Virus record (IMG/VR): IMGVR_UViG_3300046004_001894
Location: 1-21,089 of that record
Direction: 5' to 3' (one strand)
Source: a virus
Length of the DNA stretch: 21,089 nt
The notes below the pieces were generated by a model, which worked only from the letters and a program-made list of their open reading frames with translations, made no database searches and was not told the origin of the DNA. Position numbers and translations under genes: made by a program. Position 1 is the first letter of the stretch. Every line of letters begins with the position of its first letter. Positions 15,963-20,108 of the stretch are shown here, in pieces.

Positions 15963-16365
15963 TAATTAGTTTCTCCATGAGCTTGCCATAATTGCTGCCT
16001 TCATTAAAGTTTGCAACGTTGACGGTGGTGCTAGTATTAGTTGTAGCCTTAATTTCATCCATACGCATCTTGTGAGCTAGCGTAATCAGATCAATAATAT
16101 CCTTGCTAGTCCACATTTCTGAGTCTTCGGCTTCTTGGATTTTAAGGTCGATGATCTTGTCCAGTAGGGCACCAAGTTTATTGCGGTTGCGATAGCCCAT
16201 ATCAAGATAGACACTATCAAGATAGGTTTTAATCGTAGGCTCCTTTAGTGCGGTGACAACCGAACTTTCAGGAACTTGCAGGGCAAGGGCTGTTTCGGCA
16301 ATCGTGCCATACTGCAGCCACGCATTTGCAATATCGTAGCCTTCTGGGGAAATTCTTGTAAGCAT
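15955..16365 (-). CDS. Terminase small subunit
   Basis: From the ATG at 16365 the protein has 136 residues. Residues about 18-50 look like a helix-turn-helix (YGTIAETALALQVPESSVVTAL), as used by small terminases to recognise the packaging site. A central helical part (NKLGALLDKIIDLKIQEA) would form the oligomeric ring, and the C-terminal tail would contact the large subunit. It is the first gene of the virion operon, upstream of large terminase. I reject the longer frame that begins with a TTG at 16401, because that codon is the -35 box of the promoter. The ATG lies 7 nt after the -10 box, so a leaderless mRNA is predicted. It begins ATG CTT ACA. Confidence 0.78.
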   Translation of the reverse strand: MLTRISPEGYDIANAWLQYGTIAETALALQVPESSVVTALKEPTIKTYLDSVYLDMGYRNRNKLGALLDKIIDLKIQEAEDSEMWTSKDIIDLITLAHKMRMDEIKATTNTSTTVNVANFNEGSNYGKLMEKLING

Positions 16366-16372
16366 AACTCGA

Positions 16373-16401
16373 ATTATAGTCGGTTTGGGGCATCTTGTCA
16401 A
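16373..16401 (-). promoter_or_regulatory. Consensus promoter of the virion operon
   Basis: Perfect TTGACA and TATAAT separated by 17 bp on the minus strand. Predicted initiation falls at or next to the A of the small-terminase ATG (16365). It faces away from the plus-strand promoter at 16435-16463. Confidence 0.9.
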
Positions 16402-16434
16402 GGTCTAAATTTTCGTCGGTAGGAAGAAAAGTTC

Positions 16435-16463
16435 TTGACAATTGTGCCGGGGTTTGATATACT
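16435..16463 (+). promoter_or_regulatory. Near-consensus promoter starting the plus-strand gene block
   Basis: TTGACA (perfect) and TATACT separated by 17 bp on the plus strand. Predicted initiation is near 16470, inside the palindrome CCTAAGTTAGG. A second TTGACA (16463-16468) overlaps the end of this -10 box, but its own -10 would be weak. The -35 box is only 33 bp from that of the divergent virion promoter. Confidence 0.82.
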
Positions 16464-16605
16464 TGACACCTAAGTTAGGAATTTTAATAGAGTATACCGC
16501 GTGCGGTGGGGTGCAGGCGTTTGTGTCAAAATCCATGTCTCGAAACCCCCCTATGGGCAAGTCTTTTTACTGTCACAAAAGATTCACACACAAGCTCAAT
16601 CACGG
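16464..16605 (+). other. Regulatory or leader stretch without a convincing gene
   Basis: Between the two plus-strand promoters I see no ORF with a credible start. It holds an odd palindrome CCTAA-G-TTAGG at 16469-16479 over the predicted +1, and an inverted repeat ACCGC-GT-GCGGT at 16496-16507, both reasonable repressor-site candidates. The rest is G-rich, with a run of six C at 16546-16551. The region may be the switch controlling early against late transcription; this is an inference. Confidence 0.4.
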
Positions 16606-16614
16606 TGTTATAAT
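16606..16614 (+). promoter_or_regulatory. Extended -10 promoter of the 82-aa gene
   Basis: A perfect TATAAT is preceded by TG at the extended -10 position. No good -35 box is present, as is usual for extended -10 promoters. The predicted leader is about 20 nt and carries the AGAGAG ribosome-binding site. Confidence 0.6.
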
Positions 16615-16640
16615 AGGGGCATAAACAGAGAGAAAACATT

Positions 16641-16889
16641 ATGTGCTCGCTTCAATCCATGTTCATCGCTGCTTCCGTCGAAGGCTTCACCTTTGATGTT
16701 GATGACGGTGAATATATCGGCAAGAATCCGCGGGACGCCTTTCAGGCTGCTCGCCACGTTGAGGAGGTTGTCGTCACTTTGATTAAGGACGGCAAGATCG
16801 TTGATCGTGCCTTCATCCTCCCGTTTGAGGATGACTATATGGCAGATTGTTTCTGCGATGGTTTCTTCGACAAATGGAGCAGCAACTAA
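16641..16889 (+). CDS. Hypothetical protein (82 aa), first plus-strand gene
   Basis: No family is recognised. The protein has 82 residues and is acidic, with no membrane segment. It alternates predicted beta strands (FTFDVDDGEYIG, VVVTLIKDGKIVDRAFILPF) with a helix (PRDAFQAARHVEEVV), a compact small-domain pattern. AGAGAG lies 8 nt before the ATG. Codon use is more GC-rich than in the virion genes on the other strand. A 64-bp palindromic cassette begins 5 nt after the stop. A host-takeover role is plausible for the first gene behind the early promoters but is not shown by the sequence. Confidence 0.75.
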   Translation: MCSLQSMFIAASVEGFTFDVDDGEYIGKNPRDAFQAARHVEEVVVTLIKDGKIVDRAFILPFEDDYMADCFCDGFFDKWSSN

Positions 16890-16893
16890 CAGG

Positions 16894-16957
16894 TAAGCCC
16901 TTGAAATCGTTAGGTTTTTGGGGCCCCCGCAAATTTCCTAGCAATATCAGTGACTTA
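16894..16957 (+). repeat. 64-bp GGGGCCCC palindromic element, copy 1
   Basis: The left arm TAAGCCCTTGAAATCGTTAGG pairs with CCTAGCAATATCAGTGACTTA at 15 of 21 positions, with GGGGCCCCC near the centre. It lies directly after the stop codon of the 82-aa gene. No U-tract follows, so it is not a standard intrinsic terminator. Confidence 0.85.
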
Positions 16958-16976
16958 CACTGTAACATTATGTGAT

Positions 16977-17004
16977 TGGACAGCCCGACTAATTCTGATA
17001 TAAT
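16977..17004 (+). promoter_or_regulatory. One-way cassette promoter of the 68-aa gene
   Basis: TGGACA and a perfect TATAAT are separated by 16 bp, with an added TG extended -10. The upstream box TGTAACATTATGTGATTG is identical at the next cassette (17291-17308) and nearly so at 20617, suggesting a shared activator site or phage-specific promoter class. Confidence 0.78.
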
Positions 17005-17028
17005 AGTGGCAACAGAAGAGAGAAGATC

Positions 17029-17235
17029 ATGCCCTACGCCACTCACGCCGACGTTATCTCCGCCGCCCGCGCAGCCGCGCTGACGAAAGGTGTGACTGCC
17101 TCTGGCATGTATTCCACTGGTGGAGGTGAACAGGTCACGCAATACCACACCCCGTTTGGTTTGGTATCCATCCAGACCAATACGTGGGGTGAGGTTGAGG
17201 AATGCTCGATCTTGCGCTTTGAGGTAACCCCTTAA
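17029..17235 (+). CDS. Hypothetical protein (68 aa)
   Basis: No family is recognised. The protein has 68 residues: an Ala-rich N-terminal helix (ADVISAARAAALTKGVT) followed by a beta-rich part with Gly and Thr (GMYSTGGGEQVTQYHT, GLVSIQTNTWGEV). There is no membrane segment. AGAGAAG is placed 4 nt before the ATG and the leader is only about 18 nt. It is a single-gene unit with its own promoter, and its 3' end runs into the next palindromic element, whose left arm starts within the last codons. Confidence 0.75.
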   Translation: MPYATHADVISAARAAALTKGVTASGMYSTGGGEQVTQYHTPFGLVSIQTNTWGEVEECSILRFEVTP

Positions 17236-17288
17236 ATTATAACGCAAAAAGCGGGGGGCCCCAAAAGCTGAACAATATCAATGACTTA
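17225..17288 (+). repeat. 64-bp GGGGCCCC palindromic element, copy 2
   Basis: This copy starts with TAACCCCTTAAATTATAACG and ends AACAATATCAATGACTTA, with GGGGGGCCCC at 17253-17262. The left arm overlaps the last three codons and stop of the 68-aa gene, so the element has been placed tightly against, or into, the gene end. Confidence 0.8.
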
Positions 17289-17307
17289 CACTGTAACATT
17301 ATGTGAT

Positions 17308-17335
17308 TGGACATTCACATGGGTTCTGGTATTAT
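17308..17335 (+). promoter_or_regulatory. One-way cassette promoter of the five-gene micro-operon
   Basis: TGGACA and TATTAT separated by 16 bp, preceded by the same TGTAACATTATGTGATTG box as at the 68-aa gene. The ATG of the first gene is 6 nt after the -10 box, so the transcript is predicted to be leaderless. Confidence 0.75.
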
Positions 17336-17341
17336 ATAGGA

Positions 17342-17482
17342 ATGAAAACGCAGATGAGCCACCAAGAAGCCTACTACCGCCGCCACGGCTTTTACGACCA
17401 CATGGCTAAAGCCCCGACAGCGGAAGAAGCAATCCAACACGCACTCAACAGGATCAACAGCGCTTTCGGAAAGAAAAGCTAA
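17342..17482 (+). CDS. Hypothetical basic protein (46 aa), leaderless start
   Basis: The frame starts ATG AAA ACG CAG and encodes 46 residues: MKTQMSHQEAYYRRHGFYDH, then a helix (TAEEAIQHALNRINSAF) and a basic end (GKKS). It is rich in His, Arg and Tyr. The ATG is 6 nt after the -10 box and no Shine-Dalgarno fits between, so leaderless translation is predicted; a start at the ATG four codons later is possible. The stop overlaps the next start (TAATG). No family is recognised. Confidence 0.65.
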   Translation: MKTQMSHQEAYYRRHGFYDHMAKAPTAEEAIQHALNRINSAFGKKS

Positions 17483-17646
17483 TGGCTAATCCCGCATTCA
17501 TGGAAGGCATCCACGCCGCCAAAAAGGGTAAATCCATTAAGGATAACCCCTATCGCGATGGTTTCTGGTATGTTAAAGATGAAGTGAGCGCGAACCTCTG
17601 GGATCTTGGCTTTACTTTTCAAATGGAGAAACTCAGCAATGTTTGA
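17482..17646 (+). CDS. Small protein with possible RMF/CrpP-like signature (54 aa)
   Basis: The 54-residue product reads AFMEGIHAAKKGKSIKDNPY, then RDGFW and NLWDLGF. The spacing of Gly, Ala, Gly, Asn-Pro-Tyr and a later Trp followed by Gly resembles the small ribosome modulation factor/CrpP family, whose members bind ribosomes. This is a pattern match by eye only. The gene is coupled to its upstream neighbour by TAATG and overlaps the next gene by 8 nt. If correct, it would be a phage factor acting on host translation, in line with the leaderless genes nearby. Confidence 0.6.
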   Translation: MANPAFMEGIHAAKKGKSIKDNPYRDGFWYVKDEVSANLWDLGFTFQMEKLSNV

Positions 17647-17725
17647 GATCATTCACCTTGCTTTAGCCCAAGCCTATTATGTCGCTTTCCTGTGCCTCGA
17701 GCACGTGTATCTCTGGAATAGTTAA
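17639..17725 (+). CDS. Microprotein (28 aa), hydrophobic
   Basis: This ORF overlaps the previous gene by 8 nt and ends in TAATG with the next start. It encodes MFEIIHLALAQAYYVAFLCL and a short end with EHVYLWNS. The middle is hydrophobic enough for one membrane helix. No family is recognised. Confidence comes from the unbroken chain of overlapping starts and stops and not from conservation. Confidence 0.5.
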   Translation: MFEIIHLALAQAYYVAFLCLEHVYLWNS

Positions 17726-17787
17726 TGCGTATCCTAGCGGCAATCATCTTCGGCATCGCCTTCATCTTTATTCTAAGGAAAATGTAA
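17725..17787 (+). CDS. Microprotein (20 aa), single membrane helix
   Basis: The ORF encodes 20 residues, MRILAAIIFGIAFIFILRKM: Arg, a continuous hydrophobic helix, then Arg-Lys. It looks like a minimal one-pass membrane peptide. The start is TAATG-coupled and the stop is again TAATG. It is very short, so it could be a coupling peptide or a true membrane-acting peptide. Confidence 0.45.
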   Translation: MRILAAIIFGIAFIFILRKM

Positions 17788-17888
17788 TGGAAAAAGCTGC
17801 TATTATAGCTTTGTGGACGCTTATCGCCGTGTGGATTATTAGCTTCATTATGATGATCATTTCTTTTGTCTGGATGTTTATAGCTTGA
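17787..17888 (+). CDS. Microprotein (33 aa), single membrane helix
   Basis: The ORF encodes 33 residues, mainly one long hydrophobic segment (AIIALWTLIAVWIISFIMMI, then ISFVWMFIA) after MEKA. It would be a single-pass membrane peptide. A longer in-frame ORF beginning at 17679 would run across two other coupled genes and is rejected. It ends with GCT TGA, at which the CTTGACA found before several palindromic elements starts. Confidence 0.55.
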   Translation: MEKAAIIALWTLIAVWIISFIMMIISFVWMFIA

Positions 17889-17894
17889 CAAAGC

Positions 17895-17958
17895 TAAGCC
17901 CTTGAAATCGTTGGGTTTTTGGGGCCCCTCCAAAAAAGCCTTATATATCAAGGACTTA
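17895..17958 (+). repeat. 64-bp GGGGCCCC palindromic element, copy 3
   Basis: Left arm TAAGCCCTTGAAATCGTTGGG; right end TATATCAAGGACTTA; exact GGGGCCCC at 17921-17928. A small hairpin, TAGCTT-GACA-AAGCTA, lies just upstream over the stop codon of the 33-aa gene. Confidence 0.85.
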
Positions 17959-17982
17959 CACAGAGCCTCAAAATTCGCGCCG

Positions 17983-18011
17983 ATTTTACAGTATCAGGCG
18001 CAGCCTGTCAA
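17983..18011 (-). promoter_or_regulatory. Minus-strand cassette promoter (antisense direction)
   Basis: On the minus strand, perfect TTGACA and TAAAAT are separated by 17 bp. Initiation would be near 17976 and the RNA would run through palindromic element 3 and antisense to the microprotein operon. No minus-strand ORF follows. Confidence 0.7.
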
Positions 18012-18022
18012 TACCGTGCAAC

Positions 18023-18038
18023 ATTACAAATTTGTAAT
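18023..18038. promoter_or_regulatory. Shared operator palindrome, copy 1 (ATTACAAATTTGTAAT)
   Basis: A perfect 16-bp palindrome between the divergent cassette promoters. Its centre is about 53.5 bp upstream of the plus-strand start and about 54.5 bp upstream of the minus-strand start, a position typical of an activator or of a site controlling both directions. Confidence 0.75.
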
Positions 18039-18048
18039 GAAAAAGGCC

Positions 18049-18077
18049 TTGCAAAAGGCGTTGCGAAGGACTATATT
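18049..18077 (+). promoter_or_regulatory. Plus-strand cassette promoter of the four-gene micro-operon
   Basis: TTGCAA and TATATT separated by 17 bp. The ATG of the first gene is 6 nt after the -10 box. Confidence 0.72.
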
Positions 18078-18083
18078 CTAAGA

Positions 18084-18176
18084 ATGGAAACGCAAGAGAA
18101 AATCGTCCGCATCGGTAACGCCCTCTACGGGGAAGTTAACGGCATGATCGTCCGCTTTATCGGGATGGTCCTCTAA
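18084..18176 (+). CDS. Microprotein (30 aa), leaderless start
   Basis: The frame starts ATG GAA ACG CAA and encodes METQEKIVRIGNALYGEV, then NGMIVRFIGMVL, alternating strands that could form a small beta-hairpin pair. The ATG is at the predicted transcription start, so translation would be leaderless. A longer in-frame ORF from 17919 would include the promoter and the palindromes and is rejected. The stop overlaps the next start (TAATG). No family is recognised. Confidence 0.6.
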   Translation: METQEKIVRIGNALYGEVNGMIVRFIGMVL

Positions 18177-18319
18177 TGGTCTTCTATTATTTCAATAAGC
18201 ACGGTGCCAAGCGGTCCGCTGATTATTTCATGGGCATGATGCAAGATGCTATGCCCTCACATATCAACGTTGTTTACAGCGTTGCCACCGACGAAATCGT
18301 CTGGGAGCGTCGCGCATGA
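18176..18319 (+). CDS. Hypothetical protein (47 aa)
   Basis: The TAATG-coupled ORF encodes 47 residues: MVFYYFNKHGAKRSADYFMG, a Met-rich helix, and INVVYSVATDEIVWERRA. The pattern is beta strand, helix, beta hairpin, a plausible tiny fold. The stop overlaps the next start (ATGA). The function is unknown. Confidence 0.6.
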   Translation: MVFYYFNKHGAKRSADYFMGMMQDAMPSHINVVYSVATDEIVWERRA

Positions 18320-18405
18320 GAATCATTCGCGCAATCTTCAATCCGTCCAGCCTGATCGCTCTAGGCCTTCTGGCTTTCTCCCTTTATCTTCTGGTGAATT
18401 TCTAA
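18316..18405 (+). CDS. Microprotein (29 aa), single membrane helix
   Basis: The ORF encodes MRIIRAIFNPSSLIALGLLA and then FSLYLLVNF: a basic N-terminus and one hydrophobic helix to the end. Coupled by ATGA upstream and TAATG downstream. It would insert N-terminus inside. The first residues resemble those of the 20-aa peptide at 17725 (MRI and a short hydrophobic helix), hinting at related membrane peptides. Confidence 0.5.
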   Translation: MRIIRAIFNPSSLIALGLLAFSLYLLVNF

Positions 18406-18626
18406 TGCACGTCATGCCTTATCGCGTGGTTCCTGAGTTGAACCAATTCAACCTTATGGTGTTTCTCCTGAATTGGGGGCGCGGCTGCTTTGCAGGCGAA
18501 ACGTTAGGGGCGGCGTTTGCTTATGCATTTGAATATGAGGCGGACAACCACAACCGCTTCATTAATGAAACCGACGTTATCGTGACCCTGCGTCACATTG
18601 AAAATCTGATGAAGGAAATCACTTGA
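18405..18626 (+). CDS. Hypothetical protein (73 aa)
   Basis: The TAATG-coupled ORF encodes 73 residues starting MHVMPYRVVPELNQFNLMVF. It continues with a Gly-rich aromatic part (NWGRGCFAGETLGAAFAYAF), then an acidic helix and TDVIVTLRHIENLMKEIT. It is soluble or loosely membrane-associated. An ATG in the same frame at 18246 would overlap two upstream genes and is not preferred. It ends ACT TGA, forming the CTTGACA that precedes element 4. Confidence 0.65.
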   Translation: MHVMPYRVVPELNQFNLMVFLLNWGRGCFAGETLGAAFAYAFEYEADNHNRFINETDVIVTLRHIENLMKEIT

Positions 18627-18630
18627 CAGC

Positions 18631-18694
18631 TAAGCCCTTGAAATCGTTAGATTTTTGGGGCCCCCTGAAATTGTTGGGCAATTTCAGGCACTTA
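18631..18694 (+). repeat. 64-bp GGGGCCCC palindromic element, copy 4
   Basis: Left arm TAAGCCCTTGAAATCGTTAG; right end AATTTCAGGCACTTA; GGGGCCCCC at 18657-18665. Unlike the other copies, the right half contains its own perfect 10-bp hairpin (CCTGAAATTG, loop TTGGG, CAATTTCAGG, 18664-18688). Confidence 0.85.
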
Positions 18695-18696
18695 CA

Positions 18697-18719
18697 GACT
18701 TATCGAAAAACGATAAGTC
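18697..18719. other. Perfect 9-bp hairpin at the predicted 5' end of an antisense RNA
   Basis: GACTTATCG, loop AAAAA, CGATAAGTC. It occupies the first nucleotides of the transcript predicted from the minus-strand promoter at 18726-18754 and would cap its 5' end. Together with the hairpin inside element 4 it gives that RNA two strong stem-loops. Confidence 0.6.
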
Positions 18720-18725
18720 GCGCCG

Positions 18726-18754
18726 ATTTTAGCATGAAATCAGAAGCGTGTCAA
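18726..18754 (-). promoter_or_regulatory. Minus-strand cassette promoter (antisense direction)
   Basis: Perfect TTGACA and TAAAAT with a 17-bp spacer on the minus strand; initiation near 18719. Box sequences and spacing match the minus-strand promoter at 17983-18011, while the spacer sequence differs. Confidence 0.7.
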
Positions 18755-18765
18755 CCACGTGCAAC

Positions 18766-18781
18766 ATTACAAATTTGTAAT
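18766..18781. promoter_or_regulatory. Shared operator palindrome, copy 2 (ATTACAAATTTGTAAT)
   Basis: Identical to the copy at 18023-18038 and at the same distances: 10 bp from the plus-strand -35 box and the same offset from the minus-strand -35 box. It is perfectly palindromic. Confidence 0.75.
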
Positions 18782-18791
18782 GAAAAAGACC

Positions 18792-18820
18792 TTGCGTAAA
18801 GGCTAGAGAGGGCCTATATT
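18792..18820 (+). promoter_or_regulatory. Plus-strand cassette promoter of the 80-aa gene operon
   Basis: TTGCGT and TATATT separated by 17 bp; the ATG follows 6 nt after the -10 box. Confidence 0.7.
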
Positions 18821-18826
18821 TAACTT

Positions 18827-19069
18827 ATGAAAACGAACACAGACGACCTGATCGCCGCCTTCCTCGCCAAGGGCGGCAAAATCCAAACCGTCGCGCAGGG
18901 CGAAAGCCTCGGCCTGACGGACCGTCAATGGTACCGTAAGGGCACGGATGCCGGTCTGACTTCAACCGTTTCACGCGAGCAAGCGTCGGAACAACGTATG
19001 GAACAAGTGCGCGAGGCTGCCCACATGGGCGGTGTTGTCGCTGTCAATGAGGTGCTTGGCTATGACTAA
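18827..19069 (+). CDS. Hypothetical protein (80 aa), leaderless start
   Basis: The frame starts ATG AAA ACG AAC and encodes an 80-residue soluble protein: a helix (DDLIAAFLAKGGKIQTV), then SLGLTDRQWYRKG, then a polar helix (SREQASEQRMEQVREAA). The N-terminal IAAFLAKGGKI pattern recurs in small phage proteins of unknown role. The ATG is at the predicted transcription start, with no Shine-Dalgarno in the 6-nt gap. The end overlaps the next gene by 8 nt. It heads a four-gene operon. Confidence 0.72.
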   Translation: MKTNTDDLIAAFLAKGGKIQTVAQGESLGLTDRQWYRKGTDAGLTSTVSREQASEQRMEQVREAAHMGGVVAVNEVLGYD

Positions 19070-19211
19070 AATCATCGGGTTCATCGGGCTGGCGTTTACG
19101 CCGCTTATCGTGGTTGCCTCCTATCAGGCGGACTCATTCTGGATGTTTTGCATTGCCGCTTGGGTTGGGCTGGCAAGCGGCGTTCTGGCCTTCACTAAGG
19201 AAACGAAATGA
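19062..19211 (+). CDS. Small membrane protein (49 aa), two hydrophobic segments
   Basis: The ORF encodes 49 residues with two hydrophobic stretches (IIGFIGLAFTPLIVVASY and FWMFCIAAWVGLASGVLAF) and a basic end (TKETK). It is probably a two-pass inner-membrane protein. It overlaps the upstream gene by 8 nt and shares ATGA with the downstream gene. No family is recognised; a small membrane-active or superinfection-exclusion protein is conceivable. Confidence 0.62.
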   Translation: MTKIIGFIGLAFTPLIVVASYQADSFWMFCIAAWVGLASGVLAFTKETK

Positions 19212-19402
19212 GGGACGATAGCTGGCTAGCGATTGCGGCGAGACTCGTAATCGCTATTATCCTACTCATTCTTGCGACATTTCTGTCACAATGTAATAAC
19301 ACTAGCAAGCGTGACCGCTGCGAACAATCGGGCGGCCAATTCATTCAAAACGACTACGACTCGGCTTTGTCGAGTTGTGTCCTTCCTAGAAGGTGGAACT
19401 AA
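19208..19402 (+). CDS. Small membrane-anchored or exported protein (64 aa), Cys-rich
   Basis: The N-terminus is MRDDSWLAIAARL followed by a strongly hydrophobic segment (VIAIILLILATFLSQC). After it comes a polar domain with Cys residues (KRDRCEQSGG, SALSSCVLP). The hydrophobic segment may be a signal anchor. The LSQC sequence is lipobox-like, but Gln before Cys is unusual, so lipidation is uncertain. The outer Cys pair could form a disulfide in the periplasm. It is coupled by ATGA upstream and TAATG downstream. A role at the envelope is inferred from topology. Confidence 0.65.
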   Translation: MRDDSWLAIAARLVIAIILLILATFLSQCNNTSKRDRCEQSGGQFIQNDYDSALSSCVLPRRWN

Positions 19403-19701
19403 TGCCCTGCAGAACTGACTATTACGAAGACGACGCGGAAGACAAAACCATCTGTGAGCTGGAGGAGCTGCTTTGCAGTGCCTGTCGTAGCCTGACCCGT
19501 ATGGGCTACGATTTTGCAGAAAATCCGGCACTTGACGGATGGTGGCACGAGCACGTGCAACAAGATAACGAGCGTCGCCGTCGCGAAGCAATCGCGGAAA
19601 TGGAAGGTAAGGTTTTTGACAGCCTTATGGAGAAGAAGCCGTCAGAAATGACTGACGATGAAAAAGGATTTTTCTTTGCTTACGCACGGAAAAATGCTTG
19701 A
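19402..19701 (+). CDS. Hypothetical phage protein with MPCRTDY start (99 aa)
   Basis: This is an acidic, helical 99-residue protein. The N-terminus MPCRTDYYEDD resembles a recurring N-terminal motif (MPCR followed by D-Y) of many small phage proteins of unknown role. The middle is ELEELLCSACRSLTRMGYDF with Cys-x2-Cys, followed by LDGWWHEHVQQDNERRRREA and a charged end. I start at the ATG coupled to the previous stop (TAATG), not at an upstream GTG. The stop TGA lies in GCTTGACA at the start of the next cassette. Confidence 0.75.
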   Translation: MPCRTDYYEDDAEDKTICELEELLCSACRSLTRMGYDFAENPALDGWWHEHVQQDNERRRREAIAEMEGKVFDSLMEKKPSEMTDDEKGFFFAYARKNA

Positions 19702-19708
19702 CACCGGC

Positions 19709-19736
19709 CTGGGATTGGTGTAAAGGCCAATCCCAG
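19709..19736 (+). other. Stem-loop with TGTAAAGG loop, copy 1
   Basis: A perfect 10-bp stem (CTGGGATTGG, CCAATCCCAG) with the 8-nt loop TGTAAAGG, just after the stop codon. The same loop occurs on different stems at 20512-20537 and 20985-21010. An alternative pairing GGCCT with AGGCC (19706-19710, 19724-19728) would compete with it. Confidence 0.7.
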
Positions 19737-19737
19737 C

Positions 19738-19800
19738 TAACTCCTTGAATTATAACGCTTTTTTGGAGGGGCCCAAAAATCCAATGAAATCAATGACTTA
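19738..19800 (+). repeat. GGGGCCCC palindromic element, copy 5 (63 bp)
   Basis: Left arm TAACTCCTTGAATTATAACG; right end ATGAAATCAATGACTTA; centre GGGGCCC (one C fewer than in most copies). Confidence 0.82.
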
Positions 19801-19811
19801 GGCCCCCTGGC

Positions 19812-19840
19812 TCTTTAGCACAACGCCAAGGCTTTGTCAA
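19812..19840 (-). promoter_or_regulatory. Minus-strand cassette promoter (antisense direction)
   Basis: Perfect TTGACA with a weaker TAAAGA, 17-bp spacer, on the minus strand. The position relative to the operator palindrome is the same as in the two other divergent cassettes. Confidence 0.6.
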
Positions 19841-19851
19841 CCCAGCATAAC

Positions 19852-19867
19852 ATTACAAATTTGTAAC
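19852..19867. promoter_or_regulatory. Shared operator palindrome, copy 3
   Basis: ATTACAAATTTGTAAC keeps 14 bp of perfect palindrome. It directly abuts the plus-strand -35 box, so it is 10 bp (one helical turn) closer to the plus-strand start than in copies 1 and 2, while its distance to the minus-strand -35 box is unchanged. Confidence 0.7.
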
Positions 19868-19896
19868 TTTACAAAATCACCCCAAAAGCCTACATT
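19868..19896 (+). promoter_or_regulatory. Plus-strand cassette promoter of the 59-aa gene
   Basis: TTTACA and TACATT separated by 17 bp. Initiation near 19903 leaves a leader of about 22 nt with AAGGA before the ATG at 19926. The ATG immediately after the -10 box (19897) lies upstream of the start and cannot be used. Confidence 0.65.
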
Positions 19897-19925
19897 ATGA
19901 AGGTCAAGAACAAGGAACGACACAA

Positions 19926-20105
19926 ATGCCTAACGAAGCCCGCATCCCGATCTGGGAAGCCCACCTCGCCGCTGCGCTCGGCTATCTCGCCTGCGTTGAC
20001 ACTGACTATCCGGCGGCTGATCTCGCTCTGCGTGAGAAAATCCGCGCGGGCTGGGATGAAGAAGTCAAAATCGCTCGGGAATTTATCGAGTATCACTCGA
20101 AATAG
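19926..20105 (+). CDS. Hypothetical protein (59 aa)
   Basis: The protein has 59 residues and is helical and acidic: RIPIWEAHLAAALGYLACV, then YPAADLALREKIRAGW and EEVKIAREFIEYHSK. AAGGA is 9 nt before the ATG. Codon use (many codons ending in C) fits the neighbouring plus-strand genes, whereas the competing frame from 19897 reads as a low-quality basic sequence and is rejected. It is a single-gene unit with no recognised family. It could be a small helical bundle binding a host protein. Confidence 0.68.
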   Translation: MPNEARIPIWEAHLAAALGYLACVDTDYPAADLALREKIRAGWDEEVKIAREFIEYHSK

Positions 20106-20108
20106 GTG

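Noticed and set aside
16365-16401. Longer small-terminase start at a TTG at 16401
   Set aside because: The TTG is the first half of the perfect -35 box, so the extra codons would not be in the mRNA from this promoter.
16442-16624. A 60-codon ORF in the divergent promoter region
   Set aside because: Its start is a TTG inside the promoter spacer, with no ribosome-binding site, and the sequence has no protein-like character.
17919-18176. An 85-codon ORF across cassette 3 and the 30-aa gene
   Set aside because: Its first two thirds are the palindrome, operator and promoter sequence; the transcript is predicted to start at 18084, so only the last 30 codons can be translated from that promoter.
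19696-19727. TTGACA-17-TAAAGG as a plus-strand promoter before element 5 (also before element 7 at 20973)
   Set aside because: The -35 and spacing are not kept at the third copy (20510), whereas the hairpin and its loop are, so the RNA structure explains the conservation better.
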